From Acinetobacter sichuanensis (GTDB taxonomy: Bacteria > Pseudomonadota > Gammaproteobacteria > Pseudomonadales > Moraxellaceae), in assembly GCF_003024515.2 (NCBI RefSeq), contig NZ_PYIX02000042.1:1-33350 (forward strand): 33,350 bases of DNA, in the 5' to 3' direction. Both the position numbers and the translations under genes were made by a program. The notes under the pieces were generated by a model, which was not told where the DNA came from, made no database searches, and saw only the letters and a list, made by a program, of their open reading frames with translations. Positions 1-8,668 of this stretch are shown one piece after another; position 1 is the stretch's first letter; each line of letters starts with the position of its first letter.

Positions 1-2
1 AT

Positions 3-452
3 AAGTTAGTTTTTGCTTTATGTGGCGTATTTCGCAAACCTAAAACTAAAGCCAAAAAGAATTCAAAAAAAGGCTATCGTAAGCCTCAAAAGAATCAGGA
101 GCTTGTATCTAAAAAAGTCCTTACAAAAGACGAGATTATAATGCTTGATGCACTAGAACAGGTCATTCCATCACGCAACATTTTGGTGCAAGTAAGCATG
201 AGTGCTTTTATGACCACGCAAAACATAAGTACCCGAAATCAGTTTTCTAGGCTTTACGTGGACTATTTGATTGTTGATGAAGACTACAATCCTATATTAT
301 CTATTGAGCTTGATGGGCATTATCATAAATATACCCAGGATAAAGATAAAAGGCGTGACGAGCTTTTGAAGAGTGCTGGCACTCCTGTCATTAGGTTTAA
401 GGAAATTCCAGACATAAAAGTTATAAGAAAAACCATTTCAAGGTATATTTAG
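3..452 (+). CDS. DUF2726 domain protein, 3' part (5' end outside window)
   Basis: The reading frame is open from the first bases of the window, so the first ATG at 141 is probably internal and the gene begins further left. The visible part starts with a short hydrophobic stretch (LVFALCGVF) that may be the end of a membrane anchor, then a Lys-rich linker, then a DUF2726-like domain: a VLTKDE entry, the strand LYVDYLIVD, ELDGHYH and a basic KDKRRDELL helix, ending in a strand around PVIRF. DUF2726 proteins are thought to carry a degenerate PD-(D/E)XK or Vsr-like nuclease fold; the D-x(n)-E-x-D pattern here fits, but no activity can be claimed. They are common as accessory genes on plasmids and genomic islands. 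It stops with TAG 112 bp before the H-NS-like gene. Confidence 0.6.
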   Translation, partial: KLVFALCGVFRKPKTKAKKNSKKGYRKPQKNQELVSKKVLTKDEIIMLDALEQVIPSRNILVQVSMSAFMTTQNISTRNQFSRLYVDYLIVDEDYNPILSIELDGHYHKYTQDKDKRRDELLKSAGTPVIRFKEIPDIKVIRKTISRYI

Positions 453-563
453 GTATAAATACGATTAACTCTAATTGATTTTAATAATGTAAATGTGTAA
501 AAATGGTTTTGTCGTAAGAGATATTTTGAATTAATTTTCAAATATATTTCTAAAGGTTTAATC

Positions 564-1025
564 ATGAACAACTTAACTCGCAATACTGGAACTAATGACA
601 TGTTAAATGTATCAAAACCAGAAAATGTTGCTCAAATGTCACCTGTTGAACTTCAGAATTATATTGAAGAACTTCAACAACAACTAGTCGTTAAAGAAAA
701 TAAAGCTTTTCACGATGCTGTTAGTGCCATTAATGCAATCATTTCAGAAAAAATTACTGCCGATGGTGTTGTGGACATCCATACACTTAGTGAATATCTA
801 AAAAACAACCACATTGATACCACAAAAGTTGAGCCTGTAAGACGTCAAAAACGTAAGCTAACGCATGAATGGGTTCACCGTGAAAACAACAGCTTACGTT
901 GGGCTGGTCGCGGTCAAGTAATTAAATGGTTACGTGAAGAAATGATTGAAAAGGGTTTAGATCCTTCAGATAAAGAAGCTGTACGTAGTTATTGCGAACA
1001 AAATCTAGACCTTAAAGAGATTTAA
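564..1025 (+). CDS. H-NS-like nucleoid protein
   Basis: A 153-aa protein with the layout of the H-NS family. Residues about 25-60 form a charged helix with coiled-coil character (SPVELQNYIEELQQQL), typical of the oligomerisation domain. A basic linker follows (residues 92-99, VRRQKRKL). The C-terminal DNA-binding part contains WAGRGQVIKWL (113-123), which corresponds to the family's W-(S/T)-G-R-G-x-x-P-x-W-(L/I) AT-hook-like loop, here with VIK in place of xxP. The C-terminal 25 residues extend beyond the usual H-NS end. An AAAGG ribosome site 8 bases before ATG 564 supports the start. Mobile elements often carry their own H-NS homologue to silence AT-rich DNA; that role is inferred. A terminator follows immediately. 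Confidence 0.7.
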   Translation: MNNLTRNTGTNDMLNVSKPENVAQMSPVELQNYIEELQQQLVVKENKAFHDAVSAINAIISEKITADGVVDIHTLSEYLKNNHIDTTKVEPVRRQKRKLTHEWVHRENNSLRWAGRGQVIKWLREEMIEKGLDPSDKEAVRSYCEQNLDLKEI

Positions 1026-1040
1026 TCTTTAAAACTAGTG

Positions 1041-1068
1041 AAACCACCGTAAAAGGTGGTTTTTTTTT
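1041..1068 (+). terminator. Rho-independent terminator of the H-NS-like gene
   Basis: Perfect 8-bp stem AAACCACC/GGTGGTTT with a 6-base loop, followed by a run of T, 16 bases after the stop codon. Confidence 0.9.
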
Positions 1069-1140
1069 GCCATTATATAGTGTCGTTAAGCGATACCCTA
1101 TTCTATTAGCTTTCAGCCGATAACAAGAAAATTTGCAATT

Positions 1141-1214
1141 GGTATATACTTAAACCGTTTTTATAAAGGTCACGTTATACAACGGACTAGTTTTAGTTAA
1201 ATTTTGGTATATAC
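1141..1214 (+). promoter_or_regulatory. Two GGTATATAC sites before the lipoprotein gene
   Basis: GGTATATAC occurs at 1141-1149 and again at 1206-1214. The core GTATATAC is an 8-bp palindrome. The first copy continues as CTTAAACC and is followed by TATAAA near 1162, so it lies about where a regulator overlapping the -35 region would bind. The same 14-base string TATATACTTAAACC occurs on the minus strand upstream of the topoisomerase gene, and another GGTATATAC lies upstream of the 947-aa TOPRIM gene. The operator role is inferred. Confidence 0.4.
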
Positions 1215-1267
1215 ATTATAAGTATATGTGACTATACCTTTGCTTATGTTTCGCTGGAGGCGATTAA

Positions 1268-1597
1268 ATGTCATTCAAAACTCTATTATTAACTGGCTTA
1301 TTATCTGTAGGTTTGGTTTTAGTTGGTTGTAGTAAAAAAGAAGAATCAACATCTCAATCAAAACCTATTCAACCAGATGAACAAATTGACAAAGTAGATC
1401 CATCTGCAGACCTACAAGCAGCGCGTGAAGCTTATGTCGATAATGAAAAACCTTCAAAAGTTGAGGGCCACGATTTTGATGCACATCAAAAAACTGCAGA
1501 ACAAAATCCACCAAAAGAGGACGAGCCAAATGATATGTCTTCTATGCTGAACGCTGCAGCTGCAGATGCTCAAAAACAAGCAGATCAAAACAAATAA
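1268..1597 (+). CDS. Small lipoprotein
   Basis: A 109-aa protein with a signal peptide ending in the lipobox LVGC at residues 18-21 (Cys21 being the lipidated residue), so it is expected to be anchored in a membrane facing the periplasm. The mature part is short, hydrophilic and rich in Lys, Glu, Asp, Gln and Ala, with no recognisable domain. Serine after the +1 Cys gives no inner-membrane retention signal, so outer-membrane sorting is likely. A GGAGG ribosome site lies 7 bases before ATG 1268. It is a single-gene unit, with two GGTATATAC sites upstream and a terminator downstream. On a conjugative element such proteins can act in entry exclusion or in the secretion channel, but nothing here proves this. 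Confidence 0.75.
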   Translation: MSFKTLLLTGLLSVGLVLVGCSKKEESTSQSKPIQPDEQIDKVDPSADLQAAREAYVDNEKPSKVEGHDFDAHQKTAEQNPPKEDEPNDMSSMLNAAAADAQKQADQNK

Positions 1598-1622
1598 CAG
1601 CACATAAGCTTGGTACATCTTT

Positions 1623-1648
1623 AAAGGGGATTCGTTATCCCCTTTTTT
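1623..1648 (+). terminator. Rho-independent terminator of the lipoprotein gene
   Basis: Perfect stem AAAGGGGAT/ATCCCCTTT with loop TCGTT and a T run, 25 bases after the stop codon. Confidence 0.92.
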
Positions 1649-1798
1649 AATGCGCCTTTAAAATACTTTTTAAATTCCCTTATTAAAACTTAACTAAAAC
1701 AGTGATTCATTTTAACTAAAAAAACTTTATACCCCACGACTTAGTTATAATTAACCAGTTAAAACGTAATTAGATAAATGCGTTAAGGAGTATTAAAA

Positions 1799-3607
1799 AT
1801 GGCATATGAATATAACTCGCAAGATAAGCGGTTTGAATTCCCTAATCCCTACCGAATAGAAAACATTTTTAAAGTGATCGGTGCCATCGTTTTTATGCTG
1901 GCTGGCCTAAGCTTAATTTTCAGTGCAAAAGGTCTATTCAGTAACGGTGTATTTGTTGCACTACCACCGCTTATAGTTGGTCTAGCAATGTTCAGTTATG
2001 GCGCTCTACTGCTGACCACAGGCTTATCAAACCTAAAGTTCTACTTTGGTCGTGATCAACCAGCCGGACTTGCACAGGAGTTATCCATTCAAGAAACTGG
2101 TGCTTATCCTGGTGCAACCGATATTAAAGAGATCCTACGCCAAAGCGCTTTGATTTATGAAGAACCAAAAGGCTCAGTGAACGGGATTCTATATTCACTG
2201 TTCCCTAATCTTATTTTTTCGCCATTATTCATCCGTAACGCTGCAGAAGCTCAATTTCAAAATGCGATTGTTTTTCTGATTACCTTAGTGAGTGCTCTAA
2301 TCGCGTATGTGGGTGCATCACCCAATACAGGTGCTTGGCTTGGGATTGTTTACAACGCCATTATTTTGATTGTTTTATTGCGTCCTATGGCTAATCCGAA
2401 CTCAGGTGCACAAGAAATTGGTTTATCTAAAGTCATTGGTTTGGTTTTAGTCGCCATTCTTGGACCTGTATTGGTTCCTATCCTTACCCAACATGCAGTT
2501 GCACCTATTTGGTTGCCAAGCATGGATAAAGCAATTTTTACGTTAATTGCAGCGCTGATTGCGATTGCGATATTCTTCTTGGCCGTGATTGCTCAAATGG
2601 TAAAACAGCCACCACAAGCCAGTGCTGGAGTCGTTCAGGATAGTTTGAGTATGAATTGCCAACCAATGCAATTGTTTGATGAACTTGAACGCCATCTACA
2701 AAAGAATTGGGAAAGTGCTATTCCTAACAGAATCTATTCACGCCAGTTGCCAGTTATCAACTCTCGCAGTAAAAACGGTGCTTTTGAGGGTGAGATCTTA
2801 GAAGAAACTCAACCAGTGCCAATCAATACCCTTCGTGATATGACATTGAGCTCATGCTTCAAAGAAGAAAAGTATCGCTGGTTAGCCATCCTCAATAGTT
2901 TTGGATTGTTAAGTTTTATTGCTTCAGTCGTATTAATGACTATTTTTGCCAAAGGTCTATATAACGGAAGCTATCTGGATTTTAGCGACTTCACTTATGG
3001 TTTCTTTGGTGTATCGATGTGGATCTTAGGGAAGTTTTGTTTTGAGCACGGTAATTACCTATGGAGCCGTTTTGACTTTGTATCAAAACTAATATGGGTT
3101 GAGGCTAAAGGTAGCTATCAATTGTCTCAAATGAACTTTGGCCGTTACCTTGACGACAGCGTGAAATCACAAAAAGAAGTCATCAATGTTGAAACCATGA
3201 CGTTACGTGTCTGGTACGCTGAAATTAGCACAACGACCTTCGGTAAATATCAAAACCGTGCGATCTTGAGCATGACTGCTTGTACTGATGATGCTGTTGT
3301 ACTGAAAGAGCATTTAGCCGACTTTGCCAAAAGCCAAAGCATTGTGGTTGCCCCAACGTCTGAAGTAGATATTAACCGCATGTCATCTATGAACCAGATG
3401 AATAGCGCAATCAATAAAAGCTCACCAAGAACACATGGTACACATCTTGGATTGATGAATAACCCTGAAACACACAGTCAGGATCTATCAGATCAAGTAC
3501 CAGTGATCATCAAACCGAAAAAGAATATGTTTTGTGTGAAATGTGGTGAACCACTTCAGGACAATATGCTGTTTTGCCCTCAGTGTGGTACCAAAATAGA
3601 AAGTTAA
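1799..3607 (+). CDS. Polytopic membrane protein with C-terminal zinc ribbon
   Basis: A 602-aa protein of unknown function. The N-terminal half has about six hydrophobic segments (near residues 23-45, 50-75, 150-172, 177-197, 208-230 and 245-268). A soluble stretch follows, then two more segments near residues 365-390 and 395-415, and a second soluble region. The last 30 residues form a classic zinc ribbon, CVKCG ... CPQCG with spacing C-x2-C-x10-C-x2-C. Zinc ribbons at the end of membrane proteins are usually cytoplasmic and serve protein contact. The start is well supported: AAGGAG eight bases before ATG 1799, and TATAAT at 1746-1751 as a plausible -10 box. It is followed by its own terminator, so it is monocistronic. 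I do not recognise the family. Confidence 0.65.
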   Translation: MAYEYNSQDKRFEFPNPYRIENIFKVIGAIVFMLAGLSLIFSAKGLFSNGVFVALPPLIVGLAMFSYGALLLTTGLSNLKFYFGRDQPAGLAQELSIQETGAYPGATDIKEILRQSALIYEEPKGSVNGILYSLFPNLIFSPLFIRNAAEAQFQNAIVFLITLVSALIAYVGASPNTGAWLGIVYNAIILIVLLRPMANPNSGAQEIGLSKVIGLVLVAILGPVLVPILTQHAVAPIWLPSMDKAIFTLIAALIAIAIFFLAVIAQMVKQPPQASAGVVQDSLSMNCQPMQLFDELERHLQKNWESAIPNRIYSRQLPVINSRSKNGAFEGEILEETQPVPINTLRDMTLSSCFKEEKYRWLAILNSFGLLSFIASVVLMTIFAKGLYNGSYLDFSDFTYGFFGVSMWILGKFCFEHGNYLWSRFDFVSKLIWVEAKGSYQLSQMNFGRYLDDSVKSQKEVINVETMTLRVWYAEISTTTFGKYQNRAILSMTACTDDAVVLKEHLADFAKSQSIVVAPTSEVDINRMSSMNQMNSAINKSSPRTHGTHLGLMNNPETHSQDLSDQVPVIIKPKKNMFCVKCGEPLQDNMLFCPQCGTKIES

Positions 3608-3626
3608 TCGTTAAAGAAAATAAAGG

Positions 3627-3656
3627 AATGGATTACGAATGTGGTCCATTTTTTTT
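3627..3656 (+). terminator. Probable Rho-independent terminator of the membrane protein gene
   Basis: AATGGA/TCCATT stem (3627-3632 with 3645-3650), extendable by two G-U pairs and an A-T pair, followed by a long T run, 19 bases after the stop codon. Confidence 0.75.
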
Positions 3657-3686
3657 GACATCAAAAAAATAATTAGAGTTCTAAAA

Positions 3687-3920
3687 TTAAGAGTTTAATT
3701 GAGCGTTGACATATTCTTCGACAGAAAATCCCTTTACGCCAGTTTCTATAAGTGCATGCACAAAGTCTGAGAACGTCACTGGAATGTACCCTACTTTGAA
3801 TAGTGCCTCATTCAACTCTTTGTACTTCAGAAAAACTTCTTCTTTATGTTTTTTCTTCAGCTTAAACGTGGACGGCAAATCTGCCACTTGCAGATCTTGA
3901 ATTTTGGTTGGGTTGTTCAT
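3687..3920 (-). CDS. Small hypothetical protein, possible DNA-binding accessory
   Basis: A 77-aa acidic-basic protein with no membrane segment or signal. A basic patch KLKKKHKEE (about residues 20-28) precedes two helices, and the last third (PVTFSDFVHALIETGVKGFS) looks like the helix-turn-helix half of a small ribbon-helix-helix or MobC-type accessory protein; this is only a resemblance. It converges on the zinc-ribbon membrane protein gene and lies beyond a terminator from the minus-strand topoisomerase unit, so it needs its own promoter in 3921-3976. The ribosome site is weak (GGGTACGCT before ATG). An overlapping plus-strand frame of 64 codons is less likely to be coding. Confidence 0.5.
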   Translation of the reverse strand: MNNPTKIQDLQVADLPSTFKLKKKHKEEVFLKYKELNEALFKVGYIPVTFSDFVHALIETGVKGFSVEEYVNAQLNS

Positions 3921-3976
3921 AGCGTACCCGGTTGCTTAAAAGTTGCGAATTTAAACTATTGTAATGTGAAAATTAA

Positions 3977-4001
3977 AAAATGCAGAATAAATCTGCATTT
4001 T
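3977..4001 (-). terminator. Rho-independent terminator of the topoisomerase unit
   Basis: AAAATGCAGA/TCTGCATTTT stem with a 5-base loop, symmetric with A before and T after, so it can work on both strands. It lies about 115 bases beyond the end of the minus-strand membrane protein gene and separates that unit from the 77-aa gene. Confidence 0.8.
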
Positions 4002-4115
4002 ATTGTTTCATTTTTTTAAGATCTATTTGATAAACAGATGCTTAAATTAGTATTCTCAACCAAAAGCCAATTAATAGCGGATTAACCAAAATCAATCCGT
4101 TTCTTATTAGTATGT

Positions 4116-5114
4116 TTAATGTGTTGCTACTGGCGTACCAAATGCATCAGGATGTTGTGGTTGTTCACCACCACTTTGTTGAGCTTGACCAGGTTGACCA
4201 GCTGGAGCAGTTGTCTTACGTGCAGCTAAGTCCTTCATGATGTCTTGACAAGACATGCCCCCTGTTTCGTATAAGTTGTACGCAACAGGATCTTTTTTAG
4301 GATCTGGCGGTACACACTCCAATTCAGGTTCACTAGCAGTTGCAGAATCGGCATTCATTTTGTCCAGTTCGGTAGTAATCAATGTCAGATCGATGTCACT
4401 TGGCGTAATTGGACGACTGCTGATCTGCAAGCGATAAGTCATAGACGGCGTTAGTAGCGCATATAGTTCGCGGATCTGATTGGCCATAAGCGCAGGATTT
4501 TTCATTACGATTTTTTGGCATAAGAAAAGGTGCACGTTGTTCGGGCTACAAACACTTCCTTTACGCTGACTTGTTTGTGGGTTTTGGGCATCCACTTTCA
4601 AGGGGTAGACTTCAATGTAAACTTCATACGGCGTATCTGGCTGAAATTGGAAGTTCTGCAAACTAGAAACGACAGTTGAATACGGTTCTGACGTATCTTG
4701 TGCATGACAGAATACTTGTGGTGCGTTACAGTCAAAGTTACGACTAATACGGTCGATAATTTTATTGCGCTGAGCAGCCAATTTCATACTTTCTTCTTTT
4801 ACTCGTCTTGCAACTTCACTCTGCAGTCGAGCTTCAAGTTCAACATCGCTTTGTTGTGGACGTTCAACTTCGATGTTTTGATTGCCAAAAATAACCACAG
4901 CAAATAACAAAAAGAAAAGAACACCACCGCCAATCAAGATTAGCTTTTTATGCTTAGCAAAAAAGTTTTCATCAATGTTTACTTTTTTGCCCTTCTTTGC
5001 TGTCTTGGCTGGCTGTTCAGGCTCACTTACATGTTCATCATCGGGTTGGATTTTGATCGCTTCTTCAGCTTCCTTCCCGATGTTGTCCATATCATCTGGT
5101 TCGTGATTACTCAT
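4116..5114 (-). CDS. Single-pass membrane protein downstream of topoisomerase
   Basis: A 332-aa protein with an acidic N-terminal tail (about 35 residues), a basic patch KKGKKVN, then one transmembrane helix near residues 55-78 (LILIGGGVLFFLLFAVVIFG). A helical, charged stretch (about 85-125) follows, then a larger domain with several Cys residues (DCNAPQVFCHA, VCSPNNVHLFLC, LECVPP, MSCQD) that could form disulphides in the periplasm. The C-terminus is rich in Gln, Pro and Gly. The orientation is probably N-in/C-out, by the positive-inside rule. An AGGTGA ribosome site lies 5 bases before the ATG. The gene begins 16 bases after the topoisomerase stop, so the two form an operon. The layout recalls bitopic subunits of secretion machines, but no family can be named. 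Confidence 0.55.
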   Translation of the reverse strand: MSNHEPDDMDNIGKEAEEAIKIQPDDEHVSEPEQPAKTAKKGKKVNIDENFFAKHKKLILIGGGVLFFLLFAVVIFGNQNIEVERPQQSDVELEARLQSEVARRVKEESMKLAAQRNKIIDRISRNFDCNAPQVFCHAQDTSEPYSTVVSSLQNFQFQPDTPYEVYIEVYPLKVDAQNPQTSQRKGSVCSPNNVHLFLCQKIVMKNPALMANQIRELYALLTPSMTYRLQISSRPITPSDIDLTLITTELDKMNADSATASEPELECVPPDPKKDPVAYNLYETGGMSCQDIMKDLAARKTTAPAGQPGQAQQSGGEQPQHPDAFGTPVATH

Positions 5115-5130
5115 TTATTCACCTATTCAA

Positions 5131-7794
5131 TTATTTACTTGATTTAGCTTTTCTAGAGGTCGATTTAGACTTGGCTTTCTTTTTGCCACGTTGAACTGGC
5201 TCACCGTTGTTGTCGTATCCACTTGCACCACAGCTAAAGCAATCCCATTTATACTTACGTTCACCACGTAAATTAAATGCAGACTGAATCATGGTCTGGC
5301 CACACTCAAAACACTTGGCTTCGTTGCCAGTGCGAGATTTTGTAAGTTGGGTATCTGGTGATCCATCTGGCAATATGTCGAAATAACGTTTACATGATGC
5401 AGCTTCACAACTGTATCGCTCTTCGTAAACACCAGGTTCTTTGCGGTACTTGGTATGTACAAGAGGCTTTTTACAGATACATGGATACTCTGTTTTGGTC
5501 ACTTGGAATCTTGGCTCGTAGTTAGGACTACCATCAGGGAACACCTCTAATGGACCCGACTTACATTTTTTGCCTTTCAGGTTTGGATTGGATTTTTCAC
5601 AAGAAAAGAAGTGATACGGCTTACCTGAAGAAGTTGAAATACCTTTTAACTCACGCAACCAACCGCCACACCCTTCAAGCTGACATTTGTATGTATGGTT
5701 ACGGCGATATTCGTCAAAATCAGGAACCAAGTTACCGCTTTCGTCATTTGTAGAACGGTATGTTTCTTTACAGGTGCCATCTACGAACGCACGTTGAGAG
5801 CACTCAAAAAATACAGATTTATCAGTTGTAACCTGAGTCAGTGTTTTGCCACATAAACATAAATGAGTAGTTGGCTCACGTACAGTTGGCTTACCCGGTT
5901 CATCTTTACCATCAACATTTCTGTTTGGCGCTGAACTTTTGCATGAATTACATGACCAGTAGACCGATGTTGTTTTGTCGCGATTGGTACCGATTTTCGG
6001 CAACATGCGTCCGTCATCACAGTTATTACATTTGTAGACAGGGAATGAATCAAGCCAATGTTTTGAGAACTGTCCTAATTCACTTTCAATCCCTAAATGG
6101 AACTTTTGGAGTTCTTGTTTATAATCGGCATCACCAGTAGCGATTAGATCCAGTGTTTCTTCAATTTCTTTGGTGTAAAGCGGATCTGCAAAACTAAACT
6201 TACCTCTAATGTTTTGAATCAACTTCAATCCATGCGGTGTAACTTCAATTTTCTTTTTAACAAGCTTGATATAGCCGTGCTTGATTAACCGTTCAAAGAT
6301 TGATTGGTAAGTACTAGGACGACCAATTCCTTTTTTCTCAAGTAATTTGACCAATGATGGTACGGTGTAGCGTGAACGTGGTTTGGTTTTGGTCGCGATA
6401 ACTTTACCAGCAATAACATTGTGGTTTTGACCGACTTCAATATCTATAGGTAGCGTATGTTCAGGTTCTTTTTCTGAATCTTCTTCACCGTCCACGTATT
6501 CAAGTGCATTTTCATCAATACTGTAGGTCTTTAATAAGCCCAACCAGCCATCTTCTTTTAAGATACGGCTAGAAGCTTTGAATTCAGCATCTTTAGTAAT
6601 GCTTTCACCATCTACATTGAGAGTGACATCTTTATAGACACCTATAACGGATTTAACTTCGTATTCAGCTGGAGCCATTTGCGATGCAACAGTACGCAAC
6701 CAGATTAGACGGTATAGATCCTTTTGAACTTGGTCCTCACCAGCTTCAAAGGTAAAGAAGTCACTAGGACGAATACATTCATGTGCTTCTTGAGCACCAT
6801 CGCGAGATTTGGCTTTATTGCCGATAATCGCAATGCCCTCTCTCTCACCAAAAGCTTCTAGAGCTTGCATCCCCTCAGGCGAAATTACAGCAGCATCAGT
6901 ACGATGGTAAGTGATATAACCACCTTCATATAACTTTTGCGCTGCTTCCATAGTTTGTTTTAGATCCAAACCAAGACGCGCTGCAGCTGCAGCTTGCAGA
7001 TCAACAGTAATAAACGGCGCTGGAGCACTACGGAAAGATGGCTTAGTTTCAACACTGGTAATGGTTAATTCTTTTTTATCAATTACGTTTTGTAGACGGG
7101 TAATTGAAGCTTTATCTAACCACTGGTTATTGTGCACATCCTTCATTTCAGGATTAAGCCACTTAGAAAAATCCCATTTCGCAGCCCAACCTTGTTTTAG
7201 AGTTACTTCAAGATTGTAATGTTCATGTGATTTGAAGTTTTTCAGTAGATCTTCTAAATCACCAAGCACAACGAGTACGGCAGATTGAACACGGCCAACA
7301 GGAAATTTGCCTTTTAAAATATTTGAAATTGGCTCATACAAGTAAAAACCAATCATACGGTCAAGGAAACGGCGTGTTTCTTGAGATGCCACCATACCTT
7401 GATCCAGCTCTTCACCATTTTGAAGTGCATTAGCGATCGTACTTTTATCAATAGCGTTATATTTGACGCGAATATACTGATCGTCAGATAAGTTCAGGAT
7501 ACGTTTTAAGTGATATGCAATGGCTTCACCTTCACGGTCCAAGTCAGTTGCGAGGAAAACCGTATCTGCATTTTTAGCAGCCTGTCTTAATTCTTGAACA
7601 ACGCGTGTTTTATTTTGAGATATTTCGTATTTAGGAACAAAGGCTGGATATGAGAAACCGATCTCATGATTAGGTAAATCACATACATGGCCAACTGAAG
7701 CGCGTACAACGAATTCGTGCGGATACAGGTCATCCAAGATATGTTGAATTTTTTCGACCTTTCCGGGTGACTCTACTATGAACAAACTACTCAT
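5131..7794 (-). CDS. topA-like: Type IA DNA topoisomerase with C-terminal zinc fingers
   Basis: An 887-aa enzyme that relaxes or decatenates DNA by passing a strand through a transient break. The catalytic core is complete. The TOPRIM domain has IVESPGK (Glu8) and TDLDREGE (83-90, acidic residues Asp84, Asp86 and Glu88). The GRVQSA motif is at 167-172. The active-site tyrosine lies in GGYITYHRTD (Tyr296, Arg298); bacterial TopA usually has ITYMRTD, so His replaces Met. From about residue 590 the protein carries about five Cys clusters of the topoisomerase zinc-finger type (CNNC...CNSC; CLC...C...C; CQLEGCGG...C; CICKKP...C; CFECG...CFSCG), ending in a Lys/Ser-rich tail. This is the layout of TopA rather than the shorter TopB. 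Acting as a second, element-borne topoisomerase in plasmid or ICE transfer or replication is inferred from context. Confidence 0.92.
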   Translation of the reverse strand: MSSLFIVESPGKVEKIQHILDDLYPHEFVVRASVGHVCDLPNHEIGFSYPAFVPKYEISQNKTRVVQELRQAAKNADTVFLATDLDREGEAIAYHLKRILNLSDDQYIRVKYNAIDKSTIANALQNGEELDQGMVASQETRRFLDRMIGFYLYEPISNILKGKFPVGRVQSAVLVVLGDLEDLLKNFKSHEHYNLEVTLKQGWAAKWDFSKWLNPEMKDVHNNQWLDKASITRLQNVIDKKELTITSVETKPSFRSAPAPFITVDLQAAAAARLGLDLKQTMEAAQKLYEGGYITYHRTDAAVISPEGMQALEAFGEREGIAIIGNKAKSRDGAQEAHECIRPSDFFTFEAGEDQVQKDLYRLIWLRTVASQMAPAEYEVKSVIGVYKDVTLNVDGESITKDAEFKASSRILKEDGWLGLLKTYSIDENALEYVDGEEDSEKEPEHTLPIDIEVGQNHNVIAGKVIATKTKPRSRYTVPSLVKLLEKKGIGRPSTYQSIFERLIKHGYIKLVKKKIEVTPHGLKLIQNIRGKFSFADPLYTKEIEETLDLIATGDADYKQELQKFHLGIESELGQFSKHWLDSFPVYKCNNCDDGRMLPKIGTNRDKTTSVYWSCNSCKSSAPNRNVDGKDEPGKPTVREPTTHLCLCGKTLTQVTTDKSVFFECSQRAFVDGTCKETYRSTNDESGNLVPDFDEYRRNHTYKCQLEGCGGWLRELKGISTSSGKPYHFFSCEKSNPNLKGKKCKSGPLEVFPDGSPNYEPRFQVTKTEYPCICKKPLVHTKYRKEPGVYEERYSCEAASCKRYFDILPDGSPDTQLTKSRTGNEAKCFECGQTMIQSAFNLRGERKYKWDCFSCGASGYDNNGEPVQRGKKKAKSKSTSRKAKSSK

Positions 7795-7853
7795 TAAAAT
7801 TCATCCAATTTTTAACTTTCTTTAGTAATAATTACTGAAGTTAATCTAGTAAT

Positions 7854-7870
7854 GGTTTAAGTATATACAA
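7854..7870 (-). promoter_or_regulatory. GTATATAC site upstream of the topoisomerase gene
   Basis: Read on the minus strand this is TTGTATATACTTAAACC. Fourteen consecutive bases are identical to 1143-1156 upstream of the first lipoprotein gene. It lies about 60 bases before the topoisomerase start codon and is a candidate shared operator. Confidence 0.4.
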
Positions 7871-8149
7871 TTTTAAAATGTTTAAATAGGTTTAAGGGTT
7901 GATAAACAAACACTTTTAAGGGCTTATTTCTTAATCTTTAGTTGGATGAACATTTCAAGTGGTTAAATTACTTCCTGTTTTCAATAATCTACGCGAAAAA
8001 AGGCAACAATATTTATCTAAAATTATGGGAAAAAATGGCTTAATTGTTTGAAAATGCACTGTTTAACCGTCACAAATTAAAATTCCAAAAATATTATTTA
8101 ACGAATTAATGTTGTACTATAAAGGTATCGTTTGTTTTAAGCTAAAACC
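7871..8149. other. Divergent intergenic region
   Basis: AT-rich stretch between the minus-strand topoisomerase gene and the plus-strand lipoprotein gene. It must hold promoters for both. TACTAT at 8115-8120 is a possible -10 box for the lipoprotein gene, without a convincing -35. I see no ORF or strong hairpin in it. Confidence 0.4.
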
Positions 8150-8659
8150 ATGATTAAAAAACTTATAGTTTTAAGCACCTCATTGTTAATCATCGGGTGT
8201 TCGTCTACGCCACAAGAAAAACGCTTAGATCAATATCTTGAAGATACGAAAACCGATGCAAAGGAACGTAGTATTGACTGGTATTACAAACATGATTACG
8301 AGCGTAGTAATGTTTTAAATATTTGTTATTCCATTTATATAGATTCTGCTAAGAAAGCTGGTTATTACAGCGATGATGTTAGTGATGGCCGAGAAAAGTA
8401 TTTAGACGATAGCGTACAAAAAGAAATGTACGCCTCAAATGACGAATGCAATAAGGCATATAAGGCTCAGGATATTCTAGATAACTTTGTTGCAAGCAAT
8501 AGCCTTCCACAAGAGTCTTATGAAGACAAGTTAGATCCACAACAAGAACCAAATTCAACACCTGAAGTACCAGAAGTGTCACCTGAAGCACCAGCAAATG
8601 AACCAGTCGCCACAAAACCACCAACACTGGAGGAATTAACCAATGCGAATCCGCAATAA
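8150..8659 (+). CDS. Lipoprotein with proline-rich tail
   Basis: A 169-aa protein with a short signal peptide ending in the lipobox LIIGC (Cys17), followed by Ser-Ser, so lipidation and outer-membrane sorting are likely. The middle part (about 20-115) is charged and probably helical, with two Cys residues (NICYS, DECNK) that could pair. The last 45 residues are a Pro/Glu/Ala-rich low-complexity tail (repeats like PEVPEVSPEAP), a typical extended spacer across the periplasm or cell wall. There is no strong ribosome site before ATG 8150. A 46-codon membrane ORF follows in the same frame after the TAA. No family recognised; a part in an envelope complex is a guess from architecture. Confidence 0.65.
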   Translation: MIKKLIVLSTSLLIIGCSSTPQEKRLDQYLEDTKTDAKERSIDWYYKHDYERSNVLNICYSIYIDSAKKAGYYSDDVSDGREKYLDDSVQKEMYASNDECNKAYKAQDILDNFVASNSLPQESYEDKLDPQQEPNSTPEVPEVSPEAPANEPVATKPPTLEELTNANPQ

Positions 8660-8668
8660 TGCGCTCAT

